Below are positions 33,028 through 41,820 of a stretch of DNA of 64,000 nucleotides, piece by piece. Source of the DNA: Streptomyces phaeofaciens (GTDB taxonomy: Bacteria; Actinomycetota; Actinomycetes; Streptomycetales; Streptomycetaceae). Under the pieces are notes generated by a model. That model had not been told where the DNA came from, made no database searches, and saw nothing but the letters and a program-made list of their open reading frames with translations. Each line of letters opens with the position of its first letter. Position 1 is the stretch's first letter. The position numbers were made by a program, and so were the translations under genes. The DNA lies in contig NZ_BMSA01000024.1 of NCBI RefSeq assembly GCF_014648915.1, positions 62,001 to 126,000 of the forward strand, in the 5' to 3' direction.

Positions 33028-33952
33028 GGGAGTGCGTGTGCCCGTGGTGGTGGCCGTGATGGTGCCCGTCGTGGTGTCCGTCGTCGTCCGGGTGGAAGTG
33101 CGGCTGCTGCGGCATGCCCACCTTGTCCTCGAAGCCGGGCAGCGCGATCCGGTACACGCACGAGTCGCAGTTCATCCGCAGATCGCCCTTGAGGGCCTCC
33201 TCGTAGCGCTCCATCACCAGGTCGAGCAGCTCCGGCTCGGGCCCGATGACGTCGGCCGAGCGCACCTCCACCTCGGGGTGCGCGGCCGCCCAGCCCTCGG
33301 TCTGCTGCCGCACCCGGTCCGGCAGGATGCCGGTGAACAGGAAGTAGGGCAGGACGACGATCCGCCGGGCCCCCAGCCGCACGCACCGGTCGAGTCCGCT
33401 CGGCACGTCCGGCGCGGCCAGCGACACGAACGCCGTCTCCACGCCCGCGTACCCGCGCCCCTCCCACAGCAGCCGGGCCGCCTTGTGGACCTCGGCGTTG
33501 GCGTCCGGGTCCGTCGACCCGCGCCCGACGAGCAGCACGGTGACGTCCGACCGGTCCTGCGGGCTGCGCCCGGCCGCGCCCAGCGCCTCGTCGAGCCGCC
33601 GCTCCAGGACGCTCAGCAGCGAGGGGTGCGGGCCCAGCGGACGGCCGTAGGTGTACGAGATTCCCGGGTGCCGTTCCTTCTCGCGGGAGAGCGCCGCCGG
33701 GATGTCCCCCTTGGCGTGCCCCGCGGACACCAGCATCAGCGGCACGGCGGCGAACCGGCGCACCCCCCGCTCCACCAGCTCGGCCACGGCCTCGCCCAGC
33801 GGCGGCGGGGACAGCTCGATGAAGCCGCCCGCGACGGGCAGTTCGGGGTGACGGCGGCCCAGCTCCCGGACGAAGTCGCGGAACGCCTCGGCTCCGGCGT
33901 CGTCGCGGGTGCCGTGGCCGGCGATGAGCAGGGCGGGCGGCGGGGTGGTCAC
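33017..33952 (-). CDS. cbiX: CbiX-type sirohydrochlorin chelatase with a histidine-rich tail
   Basis: A 311-residue two-domain chelatase that inserts cobalt (or iron) into sirohydrochlorin. The catalytic histidine lies in LLIAGHGTRDDAG and a second conserved one in LMLVSAGHAKGD; both halves of the duplicated fold are present (VLLVGRGSTDPDAN, IVVLPYFLFTGIL). A CDSC pair precedes the C-terminus, and the last 25 residues are almost only His, Gly, Asp and Thr (for example HHGHTHSHAH), a likely metal reservoir. It overlaps cobH by 4 bp and cobC by 11 bp. Because the late-acting CobN chelatase is also encoded here, CbiX may serve siroheme or an early-insertion branch. Confidence 0.88.
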   Translation of the reverse strand: MTTPPPALLIAGHGTRDDAGAEAFRDFVRELGRRHPELPVAGGFIELSPPPLGEAVAELVERGVRRFAAVPLMLVSAGHAKGDIPAALSREKERHPGISYTYGRPLGPHPSLLSVLERRLDEALGAAGRSPQDRSDVTVLLVGRGSTDPDANAEVHKAARLLWEGRGYAGVETAFVSLAAPDVPSGLDRCVRLGARRIVVLPYFLFTGILPDRVRQQTEGWAAAHPEVEVRSADVIGPEPELLDLVMERYEEALKGDLRMNCDSCVYRIALPGFEDKVGMPQQPHFHPDDDGHHDGHHHGHHHGHTHSHAH

Positions 33953-34536
33953 GGTTTCTCCTCAGCGGGAACGGGGTGGTACAGCAGGGCGTTGAGCGCG
34001 GCGGCGGCGACCGCCGACCCGCCCTTCTCGGACACGTTGCTCACGGCGGGCAGCCCGCTCTCGCGGAGCGCGGCCTTCGACTCGGCCGCCCCCACGAAAC
34101 CGACGGGCAGCCCGATGACGAGAGCGGGGGAGGCGTCGAGCGTCAGCAGCTCCTCCAGGGCGGTCGGCGCACAGCCGATCACCCAGAGCGCGCCGGGCCC
34201 GACCTGTTCGTACGCCAGCCGGATCGCGTGGGCCGAACGCGTCAGCCCCGGGCCGGACACGGCGTCCTTCAGCCGGCAGACGGTCTCGCGCCGGGTGATC
34301 CCGGCCGCGACCATCTCCACGTCCACGACGACGGGCGCCCCCGCGTGCAGCGCGCCGTGCGCCTTCGCCAGGTCGCCCTCGTCCAGGACGAGATCGCTCG
34401 CGTACTCCAGGTCCGCGGCGGAGTGGATGACCCGCTCCACCACCGCCCGGGTCAGCGGCGGGAACGCCGAGGTGTCCAGCCGGGCGCGCAGCCGCCGGAA
34501 GGACTCCTGCTCGATGGGGTGGACCACACGGTTCAC
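33949..34536 (-). CDS. cobH: Precorrin-8X methylmutase
   Basis: A 195-residue enzyme (CobH/CbiC) that moves the C-11 methyl group to C-12, giving hydrogenobyrinic acid or its cobalt form. VVHPIEQESFRRLRARL, ERVIHSAADLEYASDLV, GLTRSAHAIRLAYEQVG (with the catalytic histidine) and LVIGLPVGFVGAAESK are family signatures. It starts with a GTG that overlaps the preceding stop by 4 bases (GTGA), and its end overlaps cbiX. Confidence 0.94.
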   Translation of the reverse strand: MNRVVHPIEQESFRRLRARLDTSAFPPLTRAVVERVIHSAADLEYASDLVLDEGDLAKAHGALHAGAPVVVDVEMVAAGITRRETVCRLKDAVSGPGLTRSAHAIRLAYEQVGPGALWVIGCAPTALEELLTLDASPALVIGLPVGFVGAAESKAALRESGLPAVSNVSEKGGSAVAAAALNALLYHPVPAEEKP

Positions 34537-36215
34537 TTGGGTTCCTCCTGCCAGCGGTAGCCGCGCGGCGTCACCATGCGCCCCGCGATGTTCCGGGTCG
34601 CCGTGTTGCCGACGGTCACGACCGTCATCATGTCCACCGTCGCCGGGTCCAGGCCCGTGAGCGTGGTCACCCGCGCGGTGCCGTCGGGGCGCGAGGCGTT
34701 GCGGACGACCCCGACGGGCGTGATGGGTTCCCGGTGCTCGGCGAGGATCGCCAGCGCCTTGGGCAGCTGCCAGTCACGGCCCCGGGAGCGGGGGTTGTAG
34801 AAGGTGACCACGAGGTCCGCCTCGGCCGCCGCCCGCACCCGCCGCTCGATGACCTCCCACGGCGTGTGCAGATCGGACAGGCTGATCGACACATGGTCGT
34901 GGCCGAGGGGCGCGCCGAGGAGCGCGGCGGCCGCGAGCGCGGCGGTCACGCCCGGCACCCCGACCACGTCGATGTCGTCGGACGCCTCGGCGAGCGCCGG
35001 GGAGGCCATGGCGTACACCCCGGCGTCCCCGCTGCCGATCAGCGCGACCGCGTGCCCCTGGCGGGCCTGCGCGACGGCCGTCCGCGCCCGCTCCTCCTCG
35101 GCACCGAGCCCCGACTCCAGGATCCGGGTGCCGGGCCGCAGCAGGTCGCGGATCTGGTCCACGTACTGGTCGAGGCCTACGAGCACGGAGGCGCGCCGCA
35201 GTTCGGCCTCGGCGCGCGGCGTGAGCAGGTCCCGCGCGCCGGGCCCGAGCCCGACCACCGCGAGCCGTCCGCGCCCCGGCCGCCGTACGACGGCACAGGT
35301 CGCCGTCGCGGGCACCCCGGCCGACTTCCGCTTGGGGACGAGGAGTTCGCCCCCGCGCACCAGCGCGGCGGCCTCCGCGACCGAGGGCGTGCCGACGGCG
35401 GCGAGCGGCGCGTCGGACGGGTTCGGCACCTCGACGCCGGCCAGCTCCCCGGCCGCGTACGTCACGAGAGGCACGCCGAGCCGTGCCGCGGCCGCCACGA
35501 TGCCGGGCTCCTCCGCCTTGGCCTCGACCGTGGCCAGCTCGGCCACGCTGTGCGGGGACAGCCCCGCGTCCCGCAGGGCGCCCTCGATCATGCCGAGCAC
35601 CTCCTCGGCCGGCGCCCCCCTGGACGCGCCGACGCCGACGACGAGGGACGGCGGCCGCAGCAGCACCTCCCCGGGAGCGGGCTCGACCGCGCGATCCGTG
35701 AGCCGCACGCGGTACGCGCCCTCTGCGGCGAACGGCACCGGCGGCAGCGGCCACGCCACCTCCGCGTCCAGCGCGACCGGCTCCCCGTCCAGCAGGGCCC
35801 GGCTCACCCCGGCGACATCGCCCTCCACCGGCAGGCCGAGGGTGTCGAGGCCGAGGATGCCGACGGCGTCCGTCGCCGTGGTCACCACCGGTGCGGCGCC
35901 CAGCACCCGGCCCACCTCCTCGGCGAGCGCGTTGGCGCCGCCGCCGTGCCCGCCGACCAGCGAGACGGCGAACCGCCCGCCCTCGTCGACACAGACCACA
36001 CCGGGGTCGGACGCCTTGTCGCCGAGCAGCGGCGCGACGAGCCGGACGACGGCCCCCGTCGCCAGGAAGCACACGAGCTGCTCGCACTCCGCGAACGCCC
36101 GCCGCACGGCGTCCCCGACGGGACCTTCGTACACGCGCGTGCGGTCCGGCCACGCCGCGGCCAGCCGGCCTTGCGCCGCCGCCCCCGCCGCGGTGGCGGA
36201 AATGAGGCCGATCAC
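34533..36215 (-). CDS. cobJ: CbiG-CobJ fusion: cobalt-precorrin-5A hydrolase-like domain and precorrin-3B C17-methyltransferase
   Basis: A 560-residue fusion. I use the GTG at 36215, preceded by AAGGAG and overlapping the cobL stop (GTGA). Residues about 1-320 are a complete CbiG: IGLISATAAGAAAQGRLA, FLATGAVVRLVAPLLGDKA, SLVGGHGGGANALAEEVG and PSLVVGVGASRGAPAEEVLG. Residues about 325-560 are the SAM-dependent C17-methyltransferase (CobJ/CbiH) with the start of the fold in RLAVVGLGPGARDLLTPRAE, IGSGDAGVYAMASPALAE and VVTFYNPRSRGRDWQ. CbiG removes the C-20 fragment in the anaerobic route, whereas CobJ alone suffices in the aerobic one, so the fusion mixes both logics. Confidence 0.92.
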   Translation of the reverse strand: MIGLISATAAGAAAQGRLAAAWPDRTRVYEGPVGDAVRRAFAECEQLVCFLATGAVVRLVAPLLGDKASDPGVVCVDEGGRFAVSLVGGHGGGANALAEEVGRVLGAAPVVTTATDAVGILGLDTLGLPVEGDVAGVSRALLDGEPVALDAEVAWPLPPVPFAAEGAYRVRLTDRAVEPAPGEVLLRPPSLVVGVGASRGAPAEEVLGMIEGALRDAGLSPHSVAELATVEAKAEEPGIVAAAARLGVPLVTYAAGELAGVEVPNPSDAPLAAVGTPSVAEAAALVRGGELLVPKRKSAGVPATATCAVVRRPGRGRLAVVGLGPGARDLLTPRAEAELRRASVLVGLDQYVDQIRDLLRPGTRILESGLGAEEERARTAVAQARQGHAVALIGSGDAGVYAMASPALAEASDDIDVVGVPGVTAALAAAALLGAPLGHDHVSISLSDLHTPWEVIERRVRAAAEADLVVTFYNPRSRGRDWQLPKALAILAEHREPITPVGVVRNASRPDGTARVTTLTGLDPATVDMMTVVTVGNTATRNIAGRMVTPRGYRWQEEPK

Positions 36216-37462
36216 AGAGCAACTCCTTCTCGAGAGACGGGGGTCGTGCCCCCGGGAGTCCGGGTCCCCCACAGCAGGAACACGGGATTGGTCGCGGCGA
36301 GCCGGGTCACGTCCCCGGGCAGCGGCGCGAGCCGTGACGACTGAAGCAGTACACCGCCGGCCTCGAAGCCGGCCTCGGTGAGCGCGGCCCGCACCGCCGG
36401 AACCCGGTCCAGGGCGGCCATCGCGACCACCACCGTCCGCCGGGCCCGCCGCGCGCAGGCGCCTACGACGGCGGGCAGCTTCCGTCCGCCGCCGCCGACG
36501 AACACGGCGTCCGGATCGTCGAGCCCGGCCAGCGCGTCCGGCGCCGTGCCGTGCACGACGTCCACGCAGACGCCGTGCGCGTGGGCGTTGGCGCGGATCC
36601 GCTCCACCCCGTCCGCGGCCTTCTCGACCGCGCTCACGGCGGCCCCGAGCCGCGCGCACTCCACGGCCACCGACCCCGATCCGGAGCCGACGTCCCAGAC
36701 CAGGTCGCCGGGTCGCGGCCCGAGCCGGGCCAGGGCCAGCGCCCGCACCTCGAACTTGGTGATCATCGAGTCGCGGTGCGCGAAGTCGCCCTCGTCCAGC
36801 GCCCACCCGGCGGGCCCGGCACCGGCCCCGGCCAGCGTGCGCGCGGGACCGGGCGCCCGCGTCTCGTCCAGGCACAGGACGACGTTCACCGCCGTACCCC
36901 AGTCGCGCTCCGCGGCCTCGGCGGGGGAGACCCGCTCGATGCGCTCGCGCTCCGGATCGCCCAGCGCGGACGCCACCACGAGCACCCGCGCGCTCCGCCG
37001 GAGCGCCGCTCCCAGTTCGGCCGGCCCGGCGCCGGGCCCGGTCAGCACGGCGACCTTCGGATGTGCGCGGCAGACGTTGACGGCCGTCCGCGGATCCCGC
37101 CCGTGCGCGCTGACCACGACCGCGTCGTCCCAGGTCAGCCCCAGCCGGGCGAAGGCGGCGGCCACCGACGAGACCCCCGGCCGGACGTCCAGCCGGTGCG
37201 GCCCGAACCGCTCGGCCAGCGCCCGCACGATCCCGAAGAACCCCGGATCGCCCGACGCCAGCACCACCACCGGCCGGTCCTTGGAGTCGTACTCCTCGAT
37301 GGCGTCGAGGGCGGGCGCCAGCGGCCCGAGCACGATCCGCCGGGCGCCCTCCGGCAGCCCCACGGCGTCCAGGTGCCGCCGGCCGCCGACGACCAGCTCG
37401 GCGCCGGCCAGCTCGTTTGGGCCGGGCGGGGCCCCGGTCCCCGTGCCGAAGACCGTGATCAC
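36212..37462 (-). CDS. cobL: Precorrin-6Y C5,15-methyltransferase (decarboxylating)
   Basis: A 416-residue two-domain enzyme. The N-terminal CbiE-type domain (ITVFGTGTGAPPGPNELA, VVVLASGDPGFFGIVRAL, RPGVSSVAAAFARLGL) methylates C-5 and the C-terminal CbiT-type domain (RDSMITKFEVRALALARLG, DLVWDVGSGSGSVAVECARL) methylates C-15 with decarboxylation. The GTG at 37462 overlaps the cobM stop by 4 bases, and the frame that is open further upstream lies over cobM. Its stop overlaps the next gene's start in the same way. Confidence 0.93.
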   Translation of the reverse strand: MITVFGTGTGAPPGPNELAGAELVVGGRRHLDAVGLPEGARRIVLGPLAPALDAIEEYDSKDRPVVVLASGDPGFFGIVRALAERFGPHRLDVRPGVSSVAAAFARLGLTWDDAVVVSAHGRDPRTAVNVCRAHPKVAVLTGPGAGPAELGAALRRSARVLVVASALGDPERERIERVSPAEAAERDWGTAVNVVLCLDETRAPGPARTLAGAGAGPAGWALDEGDFAHRDSMITKFEVRALALARLGPRPGDLVWDVGSGSGSVAVECARLGAAVSAVEKAADGVERIRANAHAHGVCVDVVHGTAPDALAGLDDPDAVFVGGGGRKLPAVVGACARRARRTVVVAMAALDRVPAVRAALTEAGFEAGGVLLQSSRLAPLPGDVTRLAATNPVFLLWGTRTPGGTTPVSREGVAL

Positions 37463-38277
37463 GTACTGGCACCCCGCTCGCGCAGGGCCCGGCGGGCCTG
37501 GGGGTCGGCCTTGCGGTAGCCGTGGAAGTGGCCCGGGTGGTACAGGTGCGAGCGGGTGCCGCTGGCGTCCAGGGCCGGGCCGACCAGGAAGAGCGTGTGC
37601 TTCCAGAGCTTGTGCTCCTTCACCGTCTCCTCCAGCGTGCCGATCGTGCACCGCACGACCAGCTCCTCCGGCCAGGTCGCCTGGTAGGCGATCACGACGG
37701 GGGTGGCGGTCGGGTAGCCGCCCTCCAGCAGCTCCCGTACGAGCTGCCCGCTGCGGGCCGCCGACAGGAAGACCGCCATGGTCGTGCCGTGCTTGGCGAA
37801 CTCCCGCACCTCCTCGCCGGGCGGCATCGGCGTCTTGCCGCCGCCCAGCCGGGTGAGGATCACGGACTGCGCGACCTCGGGGATGGTCAGCTCGCGCCCG
37901 GCGAGCGCGGCGACGGCCGAGAACGACGACACACCGGGCACGATCTCGGTCTCGACGCCCAGTTCCGCGCACCGGTCGAACTGCTCCTGCGTACCGCCCC
38001 ACAGGGCGGGGTCCCCGGAGTGGATCCGGGCGACCCGCAGACCGTCCCGGCCGGCCCGCTCGTACACGGCCACGACGTCCTCCAGGGACATCGTCGCCGA
38101 GTCGAGGATCTCCGCACCCTCGCGCGCGTGCTCCAGGACCTCCGCCTGGACCAGGCTCGCGGCCCAGATCACCACGTCCGCCTCGGCGATGGCGCGCGCG
38201 GCGCGGAACGTCAGCAGGTCGGCGGCGCCGGGGCCGGCCCCGACGAAGGTCACCTTGCCGGTGGGGGCATCGGCCAT
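37459..38277 (-). CDS. cobM: Precorrin-4 C11-methyltransferase
   Basis: A 272-residue SAM-dependent tetrapyrrole methylase. The ATG at 38277 has AGAGGA 9 bases upstream; an ATG six codons earlier has none. Motifs: VTFVGAGPGAADLLTFRAA, ARIHSGDPALWGGTQEQ, EIVPGVSSFSAVAALAGREL and GTLEETVKEHKLWKHTLFLV. It heads the second cobalamin block (cobM to cobC). The only space for its promoter is the 87-bp region shared with the divergent ZIP gene; no riboswitch fits there. Confidence 0.94.
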   Translation of the reverse strand: MADAPTGKVTFVGAGPGAADLLTFRAARAIAEADVVIWAASLVQAEVLEHAREGAEILDSATMSLEDVVAVYERAGRDGLRVARIHSGDPALWGGTQEQFDRCAELGVETEIVPGVSSFSAVAALAGRELTIPEVAQSVILTRLGGGKTPMPPGEEVREFAKHGTTMAVFLSAARSGQLVRELLEGGYPTATPVVIAYQATWPEELVVRCTIGTLEETVKEHKLWKHTLFLVGPALDASGTRSHLYHPGHFHGYRKADPQARRALRERGAST

Positions 38278-38364
38278 GGGTTCGGGTCCTCTCATGCGTA
38301 CGGGAAAAGGTCAGTGCGGGGCGCGGATGTGCGCGACCGGGGTCGGATCGGATACCAAGGGGCC

Positions 38365-39093
38365 ATGGCGGTCCTCGTCGCGCTCGGCGCGTTCCTCATG
38401 ACGCTGGCCGGCGGCTGGACGGCACAGCGTGTCACCGACCGCCGCCACCTGGTTCTCGGCCTGGCGGGCGGCCTGATGCTGGGCGTGGTCGGCCTCGATC
38501 TGCTGCCGGAGGCCCTGGAGGCGGCCGGCACGGAGGTCTTCGGCGTCCCGGCCGCGCTCCTGCTGTTCGTGGCCGGCTTCCTCGTGGCCCATCTGGTGGA
38601 ACGTCTGCTCGCCGTCCGCCAGGCCGCGCACGGCGCCGACGAGCACCACGGCAGGACGCCCGAGGTGGGCCTGACGGCGGCCGCCGCGATGGTCGGCCAC
38701 AGCGCCATGGACGGCGTGGCCATCGGGGCGGCCTTCCAGGTCGGCGACGGCATGGGGGTGGCCGTGGCCCTCGCCGTGATCGCGCACGACTTCGCGGACG
38801 GCTTCAACACGTACACGATCGCGAGCGTGTACGGGAACGCCCGCCGCAAGGCGCTGGCCATGCTGTTCGCGGACGCGGCGGCCCCGGTGCTCGGCGCGGC
38901 CTCGACGACCTTCTTCACCCTCCCCGAGCAGCTGCTCGGCGGCTATCTCGGCTTCTTCGGCGGCGCGCTGCTCTATCTGGCGGCCGCCGAGATCCTCCCC
39001 GAGGCCCACCACGAACACCCCGCCCGCTCGACCGTGCTGTGCACGATCGCGGGCGCCGCGTTCATCTGGCTGGTGGTGGGCCTGGCCGGCTGA
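38365..39093 (+). CDS. ZIP-family metal permease inside the cobalamin locus
   Basis: A 242-residue inner-membrane protein with about eight hydrophobic segments, starting at an ATG with AAGGGG upstream. It shows the ZIP-type metal site: MVGHSAMDGVAIGAAFQVGD and VIAHDFADGFNTYTIASVYG, equivalent to the HNxxEG/HExPxG helices of ZupT-like transporters, and a His-rich loop (GADEHHGR). ZIP proteins import zinc, iron, manganese or cobalt. It is the only plus-strand gene in the 18-kb cobalamin locus, divergent from cobM and convergent with cobI, so cobalt supply is an attractive role but unproven. An export role cannot be excluded. Confidence 0.8.
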   Translation: MAVLVALGAFLMTLAGGWTAQRVTDRRHLVLGLAGGLMLGVVGLDLLPEALEAAGTEVFGVPAALLLFVAGFLVAHLVERLLAVRQAAHGADEHHGRTPEVGLTAAAAMVGHSAMDGVAIGAAFQVGDGMGVAVALAVIAHDFADGFNTYTIASVYGNARRKALAMLFADAAAPVLGAASTTFFTLPEQLLGGYLGFFGGALLYLAAAEILPEAHHEHPARSTVLCTIAGAAFIWLVVGLAG

Positions 39094-39104
39094 CGTCGGC
39101 GGTC

Positions 39105-39836
39105 TCACAGCTTGCCGCCCCGTCCGCCCTCGCGCCGCGCGGGCGCGATGAGCGTCGAGAGGTAGGGGAGCGGCTCCCCGTCCAGCTCGGCGGCCGGCCG
39201 GATCGACTCCTCGGCCAGCCCGAGCGCCGACCCCCACACGGCGTCCTGGATCCGCCCGGTCTCCCGCAGCGCCTCGGCGACCTCGGCGGCCTGCCGCCCG
39301 AACTTGTACGCCACGACGGTCCCGGGACCGGCCAGCGCGTCCTTCAGCACGGCGGACCCGGCGGTCACGGGCACCAGCGTCAGCGGTTCGGTGCCCTCGG
39401 TCAGCACGGCACCCGAGCGCGCGGCCAGATCCTGCATGGCGGTGATCCCGGGGACGGTCTCGACGACCGTCCCCGGCACCAGTTCCACGATCGTCTGCGC
39501 GAGATAGGTGAAGGTCGAGTACACGTTCGGGTCGCCGATGGTCGCGAAGGCGACCGTCCCGTGCTCCCCGAGGAGCCGGGCGACCCGCTCCCCGGCCGCG
39601 TCCCAGGCGGACTCGCGCCGACCCCGGTCGGTCCGCTCGTTCAGCGCGAACACGACCCGGACGACCTTCTCCGCCGGCACGTAGTGCAGCACGGTGGCCT
39701 CGGCCCGCCCCCGCTCACCGGTGTCCATGACGGGCACGACGACCACATCGGCGGCGCGCAGCGCGTTCACGCCCTTGACGGTCACCAGTTCCGGGTCCCC
39801 GGGACCCACCCCGACCCCGATCAGTCTGCTGCTCAT
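39105..39836 (-). CDS. cobI: Precorrin-2 C20-methyltransferase
   Basis: A 243-residue SAM-dependent methylase that commits precorrin-2 to cobalamin. The ATG at 39836 overlaps the cobB stop (ATGA). Motifs: RLIGVGVGPGDPELVTVKGV, FATIGDPNVYSTFTYLAQTI, ETVPGITAMQDLAARSG and VAYKFGRQAAEVAEAL. It is the last gene of the riboswitch-led cobD block, ending 11 bp from the convergent ZIP gene. Confidence 0.94.
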   Translation of the reverse strand: MSSRLIGVGVGPGDPELVTVKGVNALRAADVVVVPVMDTGERGRAEATVLHYVPAEKVVRVVFALNERTDRGRRESAWDAAGERVARLLGEHGTVAFATIGDPNVYSTFTYLAQTIVELVPGTVVETVPGITAMQDLAARSGAVLTEGTEPLTLVPVTAGSAVLKDALAGPGTVVAYKFGRQAAEVAEALRETGRIQDAVWGSALGLAEESIRPAAELDGEPLPYLSTLIAPARREGGRGGKL

Positions 39837-41224
39837 GATGTCCGGCACCTCTCCACGAACCGACGGGCGACACCGGGCTCGGACGCCCAGTGGGTGTGCA
39901 GATAGCTCGCGTGCACACCGTGTTGTACGAAGCCTTCGACCCGCCGCTCGGGGGCACGCACACCCCATGCGGGGTCCGCTCCGGCCCCCGGCTCGACGAC
40001 GGTCCGGTGGAACTCGTGCCCCCGCATCCGGGTACCGGCCGGCGCGAGCACACTGTCGCTCACGGCGACCGCGTCCCGGTAGCCGAGAGTGAGCCGCTCC
40101 GACATCCGCGCGGTGGCGTCCAGCACCCCGCACATCGGCCGCCCGTCCAGCTCCCGGCACAGATACAGCAGCCCGGCGCACTCGGCGGCGACCGGCGCCC
40201 CGGACCGCGCGAGTGCGGCGACGGCCTTGCGCAACGGCTCGTTGGCGGACAGCTCGGCGCCGTACACCTCGGGGAACCCGCCCCCGACGACGAGTCCGGC
40301 GGTGCCCTCCGGGAGTTGCTCGTCCCGCAGCGGGTCGAAGGTGACGACCTCGGCGCCGGCGGCGGTCAGAAGCTCGACGTGCTCGGCGTAGGAAAAGGTG
40401 AAGGCGGCCCCACCGGCGACGGCGACGACGGGCTTGCGCTCTGTGTCGGCTCGCTTCTCGTCCGACCGAGACCGGTGGTCGTGGGTGGGCAAGCCGGGGG
40501 TCCAGGGGGCGGAGCCCCCCGGTACGTCCCCGGCAGCACGGGCAAGCGCTTCCAACGCGCCGAGGTCACACCCCTGAGCCACCTGCGCGGCCATGGAGGC
40601 GACAGCCTCGACAGCGGCCCCCTGCCGTTCGGCGACAGGAACCAACCCGAGGTGCCGCGAGGGCACGGACACCTGCGGCGCCCGCCGCAGGACACCCAGC
40701 ACCGGCACCCCGGCCGACTCCAGCGCCTCCCGCAACAGCTCCTCGTGCCGGTCGGAGGCGACCTTGTTCAGGATCACGCCCCCGATCCGCACCTCGGGAT
40801 CCCAGGAGACGAACCCGTGCACCAGCGCCGCCACCGACCGCGACTGCGACGACGCGTCCACGACGAGCACGACCGGCGCCCGCAGCAGCTTCGCGACCTG
40901 GGCGGTGGACGCCAGCTCACCCTCCCCGGCGGCCCCGTCGTACATCCCCATCACGCCCTCGACGACGGCGAGATCGCACCCGCGCGCACCGTGCGCGAAC
41001 AGCGGCCCGATCAGCCCGGGACCGCACAGGTACGCGTCGAGGTTGCGCCCCGCCCGCCCGGTCGCGAGCGCGTGGTAGCCGGGGTCGATGTAGTCCGGCC
41101 CGACCTTGTGCGGGGACACGGCGAGCCCCCGCGCGGCGAACGCGGCCATCAGCCCGGTGGCGACGGTGGTCTTGCCGCTGCCGGACGACGGCGCGGCGAT
41201 GACCAGCCGGGGAACGGATGTCAC
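39833..41224 (-). CDS. cobB: Hydrogenobyrinic/cobyrinic acid a,c-diamide synthase
   Basis: A 463-residue ATP- and glutamine-dependent amidase of the corrin ring. The N-terminal dethiobiotin-synthase-like domain has the P-loop APSSGSGKTTVATGL and KVGPDYIDPGYHALATG; the C-terminal type-1-like glutamine amidotransferase domain has VAAECAGLLYLCREL with the nucleophilic cysteine. The two are joined by a hydrophilic insert of about 30 residues (THDHRSRSDEKRADTERK) that is not part of the core. The GTG at 41224 overlaps the cobO stop by 4 bases. Confidence 0.93.
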   Translation of the reverse strand: MTSVPRLVIAAPSSGSGKTTVATGLMAAFAARGLAVSPHKVGPDYIDPGYHALATGRAGRNLDAYLCGPGLIGPLFAHGARGCDLAVVEGVMGMYDGAAGEGELASTAQVAKLLRAPVVLVVDASSQSRSVAALVHGFVSWDPEVRIGGVILNKVASDRHEELLREALESAGVPVLGVLRRAPQVSVPSRHLGLVPVAERQGAAVEAVASMAAQVAQGCDLGALEALARAAGDVPGGSAPWTPGLPTHDHRSRSDEKRADTERKPVVAVAGGAAFTFSYAEHVELLTAAGAEVVTFDPLRDEQLPEGTAGLVVGGGFPEVYGAELSANEPLRKAVAALARSGAPVAAECAGLLYLCRELDGRPMCGVLDATARMSERLTLGYRDAVAVSDSVLAPAGTRMRGHEFHRTVVEPGAGADPAWGVRAPERRVEGFVQHGVHASYLHTHWASEPGVARRFVERCRTS

Positions 41225-41820
41225 CACTCGATGCCCCGCTGGCCCTTCTGGCCCGCGTCCATCGGATGCTTGACCTTGGACATGTCGGTCACGAGATCGG
41301 CGACGTCGACGAGCTTCTCGGGCGCGTTCCGCCCGGTGATCACGACATGCTGGGTCCCGGGCCGGTGACGCAGCACGTCGACGACCTCGTCGGTGTCCAC
41401 CCACCCCCAGTGCATCGGGTACGCGAACTCGTCGAGCACGTAGAGCTTGTACGTCTCGGCCGCCAGGTCCCGCTTGACCTGCTCCCACCCCTCGCGGGCC
41501 TTGTCCTCGTTGTCCATCTGCGCATCCCGCTGGACCCAGGACCAGCCCTCGCCCATCTTGTGCCAGTCGACGGAGCCGCCCTCCCCGGAGGCTCCCAGCA
41601 CCCGCAGCGCGTTCTCCTCGCCGACCTTCCACTTGGCCGACTTGACGAACTGGAACACCCCGATCGGCCAACCCTGGTTCCAGGCGCGCAGCGCGAGCCC
41701 GAACGCCGCCGTCGACTTGCCCTTGCCGATCCCGGTGTGCACGACGACCAGCGGCCGGTTCCGCCGCTGACGTGTCGTCAGACCGTCGTCGGGTACGACA
41801 CTCGGCTGTCCCTGCGGCAT
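41221..41820 (-). CDS. cobO: Cob(I)yrinic acid a,c-diamide adenosyltransferase
   Basis: A 199-residue CobA/CobO-type corrinoid adenosyltransferase that attaches the 5'-deoxyadenosyl ligand. The unusual P-loop VHTGIGKGKSTAAFGLALRA, the corrin-contact region KSAKWKVGEENALR and LYVLDEFAYPMHWGWVD are diagnostic. Its ATG overlaps the last base of the chelatase stop codon (TAATG). Confidence 0.95.
   Translation of the reverse strand: MPQGQPSVVPDDGLTTRQRRNRPLVVVHTGIGKGKSTAAFGLALRAWNQGWPIGVFQFVKSAKWKVGEENALRVLGASGEGGSVDWHKMGEGWSWVQRDAQMDNEDKAREGWEQVKRDLAAETYKLYVLDEFAYPMHWGWVDTDEVVDVLRHRPGTQHVVITGRNAPEKLVDVADLVTDMSKVKHPMDAGQKGQRGIEW

Noticed and set aside
38278..38364. Possible second cobalamin riboswitch before cobM
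   Set aside because: The 87-bp space is too short for a B12 riboswitch and none of the conserved core sequence is present.
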